Source: an uncultured Bacillota bacterium (GTDB lineage Bacteria; Bacillota_I; Bacilli_A; RF39; UBA660). From it: a stretch of DNA of 5,669 bases. Location: assembly GCA_947176475.1 (NCBI GenBank), contig CAMWQX010000089.1, forward strand, positions 1 through 5,669. Direction: 5' to 3'. Positions 1-5,660 of the stretch are shown here, piece by piece; within the stretch, counting starts at the first letter, position 1; each line of letters opens with the position of its first letter. Position numbers and translations under genes: made by a program. The notes beneath the pieces are model-generated. The model was not told where the DNA came from. It searched no databases and saw nothing but the letters and a program-made list of their open reading frames with translations.

Positions 1-484
1 TATATTTCTGTTCAATTAGATTATGGGATATATACTTACGCATTGCTACAAAGGCATCCATTATTCTTATACTAATCTCAGCAGACACCTGCGTTCTTAA
101 AATTGTTGCTAACATAGCTACCCCTTGTTCTGTAAATACATATGGTAAGTATTTAGAATATTTACCTTGTTCTAATTCTAAGGTTTCAGATTGAAACCTT
201 AGAATATTCTCTTTTGTGGTTTTAGATTGAGACCTTGAACAATTTCTATCTAAGGTCCCAACTTTAGACCTTAGAATTTCGTAGTATTCAATAGATGTCA
301 ATTGAAACATAAACCTTTCAGGAAATCTTTCCTTGTGTCTACTAACAGCTAAATTAATAGATTTAGTACCATTTGCACATTCATATAATTTAGCTAAATC
401 CGAATCTAACATTACTTGTACACCACGTATTTCATATATTTTCTTGGCAATATCATCATTTTCTTTTAAGATTAAGTCATTCAT
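1..484 (-). CDS. ORF6N-domain protein (phage antirepressor/KilA-N-associated type), C-terminus cut off by the window
   Basis: The visible 161 residues start at the ATG at 484 and are open to the left edge, so the C-terminus is missing. The N-terminal half reads as an ORF6N domain: IYEIRGVQVMLDSDLAKLYE (residues 16-35), then a basic segment with RHKERFPERFMFQLT (49-63). A conserved block YLPYVFTEQGVAMLATILR (112-130) follows, then IMDAFVAMRKYI (141-152) and the beginning of a probable C-terminal helical tail (HNLIEQKY). ORF6N proteins are putative DNA-binding regulators of large DNA viruses, phages and prophage-derived loci; the exact target is usually unknown. Residues 70-105 are an unusual insertion of three 12-residue units placed between the domain and the YLPY block. 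The gene has its own Shine-Dalgarno site and lies beyond the terminator of the upstream operon, so it is probably transcribed separately. It may be a prophage remnant or a domesticated regulator; no other phage gene is visible. Family assignment is confident, function is not. Confidence 0.9.
   Translation of the reverse strand, partial: MNDLILKENDDIAKKIYEIRGVQVMLDSDLAKLYECANGTKSINLAVSRHKERFPERFMFQLTSIEYYEILRSKVGTLDRNCSRSQSKTTKENILRFQSETLELEQGKYSKYLPYVFTEQGVAMLATILRTQVSAEISIRIMDAFVAMRKYISHNLIEQKY
175..205. repeat. Perfect 14-bp inverted repeat with 3-nt centre, inside the ORF6N gene
   Basis: The left arm ATTCTAAGGTTTCA (175-188) is exactly complementary to the right arm TGAAACCTTAGAAT (192-205), with only GAT between them. 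It lies in codons of the third 12-residue unit. There is no T-tract after it in either direction, so it does not look like a terminator. It could be a DNA-binding palindrome, an mRNA hairpin or a by-product of the repeat expansion. Confidence 0.85.
249..275. repeat. 9-bp inverted repeat related to the 175-205 palindrome
   Basis: The arms TCTAAGGTC (249-257) and GACCTTAGA (267-275) are perfectly complementary around a 9-nt centre. The arm shares the TCTAAGGT core with the palindrome at 175-205, two repeat periods (72 bp) away. It lies in the first 12-residue unit of the ORF6N gene. Confidence 0.7.
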
Positions 485-494
485 AACTATTTAT

Positions 495-500
495 CCTCCT
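495..500 (-). promoter_or_regulatory. Ribosome binding site of the ORF6N gene
   Basis: On the minus strand this reads AGGAGG, followed after 10 nt by the ATG at 484. It is a near-ideal Shine-Dalgarno sequence and fixes the start of a gene that cannot be judged by length because it leaves the window. Confidence 0.85.
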
Positions 501-521
501 ACCTTTTATATTAACGATAAG

Positions 522-549
522 ATTCTAATTTACTTTAAATTGCAAACAA
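522..549 (-). promoter_or_regulatory. Candidate sigma-A-type promoter for the ORF6N gene
   Basis: On the minus strand, TTGTTT (549-544) is followed after 16 nt by TAGAAT (527-522), a 5-of-6 match to the -10 consensus. Transcription would start near 514, giving a leader of about 30 nt that contains the Shine-Dalgarno site. The -35 element overlaps the T-tract of the upstream terminator. The region is very AT-rich, so chance matches are likely. Placement is plausible because the terminator separates this gene from the operon. Confidence 0.35.
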
Positions 550-575
550 AAAAAGAGTGAATTTTCACTCTTTTT
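548..575 (-). terminator. Rho-independent terminator at the end of the three-gene operon
   Basis: An 11-bp perfect stem (575-565 paired with 560-550) has a 4-nt loop. In the minus direction its GC-containing core GAGTGA/TCACTC is followed by a run of seven T (554-548). The outermost stem bases overlap the TAA stop (576-574) of the 144-aa gene. Read on the plus strand it also has a T-run after the stem and could act in both directions, but no plus-strand gene precedes it. Confidence 0.88.
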
Positions 576-1008
576 AACTTTTTGGACTATATTTGGTATT
601 TGTATACAGGATACCAGTTAATCTATTTGTTACATTTGCTTCATCATCTTTAGCACCAGCGTTTTCTCCGAAGTTTGTCTTATCAGTTGCTGTTGTTACG
701 GATACTGATGCAGCAGGAGGTTCTTCATATATTTGGTAAAAATTTATTTCATATGTTTTATTAATATTTACCGTTTGGGAGAATCTTCTAACAAAATTTT
801 CAACAAATTTTTCACGATTCATTTTTAATGCTCCAGCATCGCGATAGTAACCGTAATCGACTGCTTCATACATTGATGCTTCAAGAACACTTTTTATTAA
901 ATAATAATCTTGTTCACTTGTCGTTGTATAGTTTTGAAGTAGTACCATTACAGACATTATTGATATTCCTAGAACTACTATCCAGTAGCCCCACATACTC
1001 TCTTTCAT
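574..1008 (-). CDS. Small single-pass membrane protein, pilin/TadE-like topology, resembles DUF5411 family
   Basis: The protein has 144 residues, no cysteine, and one hydrophobic segment at about residues 8-25 (YWIVVLGISIMSVMVLLQ) after a short Lys-containing N-terminus. By the positive-inside rule the N-terminus is cytoplasmic and residues 26-144 are outside. A long helix probably follows the membrane segment (about 31-80, with the conserved-looking EKFVENFVRRF), then beta-type stretches (YEINFYQIY, ASVSVTTATD) and an Asp/Asn-rich end. This N-terminal helix plus small beta domain is the layout of TadE and other pilin-like proteins, but no clear prepilin peptidase motif is visible. From memory, the sequence resembles DUF5411, a Firmicutes family of unknown function; this needs a profile search. 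It is the last gene of the operon, 17 nt after the large exported protein, so a joint role at the cell surface is likely. The start at 1008 is supported by AGGAGGT 7 nt upstream. Confidence 0.85.
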   Translation of the reverse strand: MKESMWGYWIVVLGISIMSVMVLLQNYTTTSEQDYYLIKSVLEASMYEAVDYGYYRDAGALKMNREKFVENFVRRFSQTVNINKTYEINFYQIYEEPPAASVSVTTATDKTNFGENAGAKDDEANVTNRLTGILYTNTKYSPKS

Positions 1009-1015
1009 TTACCTT

Positions 1016-1022
1016 ACCTCCT
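1016..1022 (-). promoter_or_regulatory. Ribosome binding site of the 144-aa membrane protein gene
   Basis: The minus strand reads AGGAGGT, ending 7 nt before the ATG at 1008. It lies in the 17-nt gap just after the TAA of the 1116-aa gene (1028-1026). It is the strongest Shine-Dalgarno in the operon, so this small protein may be made in excess over the large one upstream. Confidence 0.85.
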
Positions 1023-1025
1023 ATT

Positions 1026-4000
1026 TTACCATCCGTATTTTCTACGAACGCCGTCTAAACTTGTTTGGCTATTGCCCCATCCTGTTACTGAATGACCTTG
1101 ACCATCATAAGTAACATTTCCATTAGCAAGTTCATTTAAGAATCTTGATTTACAATTTATACATGAATTTCCAGAACAGCTACAATCCATATTGAAGTCG
1201 GAATATCCACCATCAATATTAGCTTCAACATTATAGTTTTTGATATGACCCATATCTGTTGGAGAAAGCACAAACGAGTATGTTATGTTTTCCCTTGCAT
1301 ATGTCTTATCGGCTGCTCCTCGAGCTTGGATTTCTGCTAAAGCAGCTTGACCTTTTTCTGTTGAAGACCAATTGTATGCTACTTCTCCAGCTTCGGTATT
1401 AAATCCGTTAGGGAATAGATTCGTGGAATCTACAACCCTAAAGGCAAATAAGTTATATCCTTCTTTATATGGATCACAGTCTGCTACATCAACTGTTGTA
1501 TCTGTTCCATTAGATCCATTACAATATCCTGTTAAGACTATTTCATATTCAACGTGTAACTTACATGTGAACATTGATGATTCGGAAGGAGATTCATTTG
1601 CACATGAATTTCCTTGTTCATTAAAGAAGTTATCAAATTTATTATCTGTTCCTAATCCGGAAACATTCCAATGTGTTTCATAAGTTCCATCTAGTGTAGA
1701 TAGATGTAGTTTATACTCTTGACCATGTTCAGTGAAGTTAATAACATCTGTGTCTTCTGATACCCCACCATTTGGAGTTAAAGTATAGTAAATATTTTCT
1801 CCTTCATCCCATGAACATTCTGCACGATATTTAGCATCATGTGTAAAGACCTTATCGGCTTCATATGGTTCATCTCTGTATTCCATAAAACCTGTTGGAG
1901 ATTCTTTATGTTGTAAAGTTGCCTCCTTAAAGTCTTGTAACTTTTCATATTTACCAGCTTTTCCATAATCTCCTGTAGAATATATTCTATCAGACAATTT
2001 ATCTTCAGCATCAGGTCCCTTAAATGGTCCCGTTATTACACATCCAGGAGTTTCTTCAAAATTTATATACTGTTCATCTAATAATAATCCTTTTTCATTA
2101 TCCATATATACTTGCGTATATGAGAATGACATAGATGCATCGAAATTGTAATTTTCTTCGGCATTAGCGCCTTTATATGGCCCGCCTAATTTTCCAGCTT
2201 CAAAATAATAGTCACATTTATCTAACTCTTCTTCAAGATGTTTAGCTTCCCTAGCAGCGTCATTATATGCACTATTTGCTCTTTCTGCCTTACCTTTGAA
2301 ATCATCTCTAATGGCAGGAACGTCTTCATTTGGATATCCACTTGATTCATGAGGTAACTTATCTCTTGTTTTGTTTGTCGTATCTCGACATCCACAAGAA
2401 GTCTCTAATTGATCTAATGCTTTTTGAGCATTTTCTACCTGTGTTTTCAAATCATAGGTACTATATTTAGAGTGGGTAACATTGTGTGTTCTATCATACA
2501 TTAACTTATACTCTGAGAAATCATCAAGTTTAGCCTGGTCAAGCATAACTGTATGATAATATTTACTAGTTATATCAAAAGTATAAAGTTTGTAACTATA
2601 ACTGTATTTTGCACTTTGAGTATCTGTACATGTGGTCTGAAGACTATCTTTATAATCTATTTTTCCGTCACCATTAGTGTCTTTGTTTCGTTCTTCAGTC
2701 TTACAACTTACACTTAGGTTTACTTGTCCAGTGATGCTTTGTTCATTTTTTGCTCCTGATTCATAAATTAAGTGCTGTGTTTCATTATATTGGAAATCGT
2801 TATATGAATCCTTTTGTTTAACAACAAAATCCCTATAATCATCTTCCCAAACATCATATTGAACTCTTACGCGACAACGTCTAAAACCTTCAATGTATGG
2901 GGATTTAGTGCCTTTCGATGTTGTAGATAATTGGAAGTATCTACCAGATGTTGCTGTTATAGATCCAGGTATTTCGACCGAAACTCTTTCTGTACAGAAC
3001 ATCTTACAATACTTGGCATTTAAATCAGTATTTTCGTCAACGTAATAATCAGTTTTACATTTTGGATAATAATGGCTAACTAATAAATCCCCATCGTAAC
3101 AGAATAATTTATCTAAGTCGTACTCATGAGCTTCAGAATTTCCTCCGTCCTCACAGCAATTATGAACAGTTCCATCAATCCATCCAGGTTCAATAGGATC
3201 TTCATTACAACAATTTGGATCTCCATCAGGCTCATCACACAATTCCTCGTAGGCTTTTTGCCATTCCGCAGGCATTGATTTTATTTGTGGTTCAAGAAGT
3301 GTACAACATCCTCCTCCACCATTATCTCTTTTAGTAAATGCAAACTCTTGGATAGTTCTAAAACTACTAGGTATCTCTAAATTACCAGGATACATCTTGT
3401 TATCATAAGTGAAAAATCCATCTTTATATTCACAAGATCCACAGTAACTGGCAGGGTCATTGGCCCAGTCAATACCGATTGCAAAGCCATCTGTTCTAAG
3501 CAAATCAGCAGCCGTTTGAATTGTTATTTTATTTCTACTAGGTGTAGATGGTTCTGAAGCTCTAAAAACATCATTTATGTAGTCGTCATAGTCAATTTTG
3601 TATAGCAACTCTTGAGTTTTGTTAATTACTTGTCCAAAAAAATGATAACTATCAGCAAGGGATCCAAAATAGTATTCACTTGTGTCTGTGTTCAACCATA
3701 GGAACAATGGCTCCAATGCAATATATATATTATCTCCTGTTCCGCATCCTTCAGTTATCTTATATAATAAGTCATCAGCATTAAAGCCGCCACTAACAGA
3801 AGCAATAGCTTTTATAAAGGAATTTACTCTTTCTGGAACATGATCTGTGTCGCGTCCTGTTAAACTCCTAAAGAAAGCTTTTTCTTTCTCATAATTCCAA
3901 TTAGCTCCGCCAGTAAATCCCGTTTCTGGTATACCTGTGGCTCTAATAGAAGGATAATCAGTAGTTGCTGCATTATCGTTATATGCCTTAACCACTTCAC

Positions 4001-4376
4001 TGAATAACTTGAAATTACCAACACCAACTGATGACGATGAAAAGTTTCCACCACCAGACATACTTAATTTATTTCGATCGCCTCCAAAACCATTATAATA
4101 AACGTTTTTGGTCTTAGAATTTTTATTGTATGTTATATAATCGAAACTTTGAGTACCAGATGCTGCTACGGCATTACCGTTTTCATCAATGAAGGTTACA
4201 CGTACACCTATAAAATTATTAACCCTAATGATTCCTTTACAATTGGGAGCACACTTTTGAAAAGGAGTGTTGCCAGACTGGCCTCCAATTTGAGAATTAT
4301 GTTGAGTAGCAAAGCAAACAGTAGGCGCAATAATAAACAATAATAATGTAATAAATATTTTAAATGTTCTTTTCAT
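1026..4376 (-). CDS. Large Sec-exported, cysteine-rich extracellular protein of unknown function
   Basis: The protein has 1116 residues. Residues 1-23 are a classical signal peptide (MKRTFK, hydrophobic core, cleavage likely after CFA). Cys21 is not in a proper lipobox because Val precedes it. The mature part has 32 Cys, an even number. They include three CC pairs (357-358, 389-390, 407-408) in an acidic Cys-rich block (357-461) and a final C-x-C-x4-C-x2-C at 1065-1075. Residues 50-85 look like a beta domain (GVRVTFIDENGNAVAASGTQS). Residues 566-577 (DTNGDGKIDYKD) form one EF-hand/dockerin-type calcium loop. Residues 640-722 look like a helical hairpin bounded by Cys661/663 and Cys721. GPYKG/GPFKG motifs repeat at 732 and 783. 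There is no LPxTG motif and no C-terminal membrane segment, so it is either released or held by a partner. No enzyme motif was recognised. Gene neighbours are membrane proteins, which suggests a surface complex. The CDS call is secure; function is unknown. Confidence 0.93.
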   Translation of the reverse strand: MKRTFKIFITLLLFIIAPTVCFATQHNSQIGGQSGNTPFQKCAPNCKGIIRVNNFIGVRVTFIDENGNAVAASGTQSFDYITYNKNSKTKNVYYNGFGGDRNKLSMSGGGNFSSSSVGVGNFKLFSEVVKAYNDNAATTDYPSIRATGIPETGFTGGANWNYEKEKAFFRSLTGRDTDHVPERVNSFIKAIASVSGGFNADDLLYKITEGCGTGDNIYIALEPLFLWLNTDTSEYYFGSLADSYHFFGQVINKTQELLYKIDYDDYINDVFRASEPSTPSRNKITIQTAADLLRTDGFAIGIDWANDPASYCGSCEYKDGFFTYDNKMYPGNLEIPSSFRTIQEFAFTKRDNGGGGCCTLLEPQIKSMPAEWQKAYEELCDEPDGDPNCCNEDPIEPGWIDGTVHNCCEDGGNSEAHEYDLDKLFCYDGDLLVSHYYPKCKTDYYVDENTDLNAKYCKMFCTERVSVEIPGSITATSGRYFQLSTTSKGTKSPYIEGFRRCRVRVQYDVWEDDYRDFVVKQKDSYNDFQYNETQHLIYESGAKNEQSITGQVNLSVSCKTEERNKDTNGDGKIDYKDSLQTTCTDTQSAKYSYSYKLYTFDITSKYYHTVMLDQAKLDDFSEYKLMYDRTHNVTHSKYSTYDLKTQVENAQKALDQLETSCGCRDTTNKTRDKLPHESSGYPNEDVPAIRDDFKGKAERANSAYNDAAREAKHLEEELDKCDYYFEAGKLGGPYKGANAEENYNFDASMSFSYTQVYMDNEKGLLLDEQYINFEETPGCVITGPFKGPDAEDKLSDRIYSTGDYGKAGKYEKLQDFKEATLQHKESPTGFMEYRDEPYEADKVFTHDAKYRAECSWDEGENIYYTLTPNGGVSEDTDVINFTEHGQEYKLHLSTLDGTYETHWNVSGLGTDNKFDNFFNEQGNSCANESPSESSMFTCKLHVEYEIVLTGYCNGSNGTDTTVDVADCDPYKEGYNLFAFRVVDSTNLFPNGFNTEAGEVAYNWSSTEKGQAALAEIQARGAADKTYARENITYSFVLSPTDMGHIKNYNVEANIDGGYSDFNMDCSCSGNSCINCKSRFLNELANGNVTYDGQGHSVTGWGNSQTSLDGVRRKYGW

Positions 4377-4382
4377 ATATAT

Positions 4383-4387
4383 CCCCT
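4383..4387 (-). promoter_or_regulatory. Ribosome binding site of the 1116-aa gene, overlapping the upstream stop codon
   Basis: The minus strand reads AGGGG, 6 nt before the ATG at 4376. Its first bases belong to the TAG stop (4388-4386) of the 424-aa gene. Ribosomes finishing the upstream gene are therefore placed at this site, which favours translational coupling. The sequence is weaker than AGGAGG, which also fits coupling. Confidence 0.7.
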
Positions 4388-5660
4388 ATCCCATTTTGCT
4401 AATTAAAATTGAAGGTGTTTCAAATCCATAAGAATACACTTCATAAATAGCACCATCTATATAAAAGTTATTTAATAGTACTCCATCTTCATATTGATAA
4501 TTTATAGCATCTATAATAAATCTTTTATTTAGTTTTAAATTAGAATCATAAATGTCATATATATTAGAGTATACTGTATTGCTTTTAACAATTATTTGCT
4601 CTTTTTCTACACTTACATTGGATATAATTATGGTATTAACTAATTCACTTACATCAATACCTTCATCATCTTTATACTTTTCTTTAAGTGCTGTATCGTC
4701 TTCTAACTTAATACCCGCATAGTTAAATCTGTTAATTACTTTATTAGTATTATTTAACTTGTAAATATTTTGAGATGAATAAGCGACAAAACCATTAAGA
4801 TAGTTGCCAACATTTATTGTTTCATTGGCATTTATATTGTTTATATCAGTTAGCTCACTGGTTTGAGCTAGATAATTTCCTGTATTGATATTAACCACAT
4901 AATATTTTGCTGAATCCTTAACTACCATCGCTAAAGAAGTGTTATTAATTTGCGAAGCAAAGTATGAAAGACTTCCTTCAACTGTAATAAATTTACTTAT
5001 TCCTACTTCCTTTTTATATTCCTTGGTTTGAGTATCAACAAAGTATATAATAATATCTTTTGAATTTTTATTTGTAACAATGCTTGTAAAATCATTAGAT
5101 ATATTTAGATTTTCTATTCTTCCATCAAAATTTTCTTTTACTACATTGGTACTAATTTTCTTGCCATTCAAATCAACTTGAATTAGTATTAAGGATTTTT
5201 TTGTATTCTTTTCGCTTATAGCTGCTACATAGTAATTATTATTATAATAATCTATCTTAGCAATCTTAATACTTCCATATTCTTTATCATCTAATTTAGT
5301 TAACCATTTTAGTTTACCACTCTTATCAACGCTTGAAATAAATGATTCAGATGGTGTTGAAGGTCCAGATGAAATTATAAAATTATCATTTAAATATTCT
5401 ACTTGAGTATTAGATAAAGTAATACCTTCTTTGTAATAATCAGATACTATTGTGTTATTAACTTTAAAATTACTAGTCTTTTTATTATTTAAATCATTGG
5501 CATTAGCATTTTTATCACTAAAATCTATAACTCCTACGTCAAAATTGTCATAATCAGGTAGGTCAGGTACGATTAAATTATTTGATTTAGTAAAGAAAAG
5601 CATATAAATCAAAGCAATTACCAAACAAATAAGTATCAAAATAGCTAAATATATTGGCAT
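4386..5660 (-). CDS. Membrane-anchored beta-propeller-like protein of unknown function
   Basis: The protein has 424 residues. Residues 2-23 are a single hydrophobic segment (PIYLAILILICLVIALIYMLFF) followed by a polar, Asn/Asp/Lys-rich linker to about residue 75. The rest is built of repeated strand-turn-strand units in which a hydrophobic strand runs into Asp/Asn, a Gly/Asn turn and a second strand: FISSVDKSGKLKWL (107-120), LILIQVDLNGKKIS (157-170), then near 203, 252, 298 and 366. The first five lie 46-50 residues apart, the size of a propeller blade of the PQQ/WD40-like class; an acidic insertion (320-339) precedes the last. No catalytic or PQQ-binding residues can be assigned. Topology is uncertain because the N-terminus has no positive charge and Lys25 follows the membrane segment; outside is more likely given the neighbours. 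No stop precedes the ATG within the window, so a slightly longer N-terminus is possible. It is the first visible gene of the operon, 9 nt from the next. GC is markedly lower than in that neighbour. Confidence 0.88.
   Translation of the reverse strand: MPIYLAILILICLVIALIYMLFFTKSNNLIVPDLPDYDNFDVGVIDFSDKNANANDLNNKKTSNFKVNNTIVSDYYKEGITLSNTQVEYLNDNFIISSGPSTPSESFISSVDKSGKLKWLTKLDDKEYGSIKIAKIDYYNNNYYVAAISEKNTKKSLILIQVDLNGKKISTNVVKENFDGRIENLNISNDFTSIVTNKNSKDIIIYFVDTQTKEYKKEVGISKFITVEGSLSYFASQINNTSLAMVVKDSAKYYVVNINTGNYLAQTSELTDINNINANETINVGNYLNGFVAYSSQNIYKLNNTNKVINRFNYAGIKLEDDTALKEKYKDDEGIDVSELVNTIIISNVSVEKEQIIVKSNTVYSNIYDIYDSNLKLNKRFIIDAINYQYEDGVLLNNFYIDGAIYEVYSYGFETPSILISKMG

Larger units (their letters stand above)
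170..277 (-). repeat. Three degenerate 36-bp tandem repeats inside the ORF6N gene
   Basis: This 108-bp block encodes residues 70-105 as three 12-residue units: ILRSKVGTLDRN, CSRSQSKTTKEN and ILRFQSETLELE. The same DNA words recur at 36-bp spacing. For example, the stretch AGATTGAAACCTTAGA at 188-203 reappears with a few changes at 224-239, and ACCTTAGA at 196-203 recurs exactly at 268-275 (72 bp away). The copies have diverged, so this is an old or selected duplication. The reading frame is kept because the period is a multiple of three. Confidence 0.8.
574..5660 (-). other. Probable three-gene transcription unit for cell-surface proteins
   Basis: Three same-strand genes are separated by only 9 and 17 nt, with no internal promoter or terminator that I can see, and they end in the intrinsic terminator at 575-548. 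Every product carries an export signal or a membrane segment. Co-transcription is inferred from the spacing. Whether further genes precede the 424-aa gene cannot be known from this window. Confidence 0.75.

Noticed and set aside
170..277. Three 36-bp repeats with palindromic character, resembling a CRISPR array
   Set aside because: The units are directly adjacent with no spacers, are diverged, and lie in frame within a protein whose flanking sequence is clearly ORF6N-type.
333..560. 75-codon open frame on the plus strand
   Set aside because: It lies antisense to the start and leader of the ORF6N gene, runs through the terminator stem, and has no family resemblance.
828..1058. Plus-strand open frame opposite the 144-aa gene
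   Set aside because: It is opposite a well-supported gene with a strong ribosome site, and its Leu/Ser-rich translation is typical of a shadow frame.
1372..1683. 103-codon open frame on the plus strand
   Set aside because: It is fully antisense to the exported protein gene, with no convincing initiation signal or domain.
1778..2011. Minus-strand open frame inside the large gene in another frame
   Set aside because: It is nested in the 1116-aa gene; the long frame has a signal peptide, a calcium loop and regular Cys patterns, and the short one has none.
2646..2681. Dockerin domain and thus a cellulosome component
   Set aside because: Only one calcium loop is present, there is no duplicated loop-helix unit, it sits mid-protein, and no cohesin or glycoside hydrolase is visible.
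3860..4054. 64-codon minus-strand open frame inside the large gene
   Set aside because: It is an out-of-frame shadow of the same gene.
4149..4343. 64-codon plus-strand open frame
   Set aside because: It is antisense to the signal peptide region of the large gene, with no supporting feature.
4308..4376. Lipoprotein signal with Cys21 as the lipid-modified residue
   Set aside because: The residue before Cys is Val, and the -3 to -1 stretch PTV does not fit the lipobox; a standard signal peptide cut after CFA fits better.
1026..4376. Mycoplasma-type genetic code (TGA as Trp)
   Set aside because: The 1116-aa gene has 11 Trp codons that read as TGG and no in-frame TGA, so the standard code explains the sequence.
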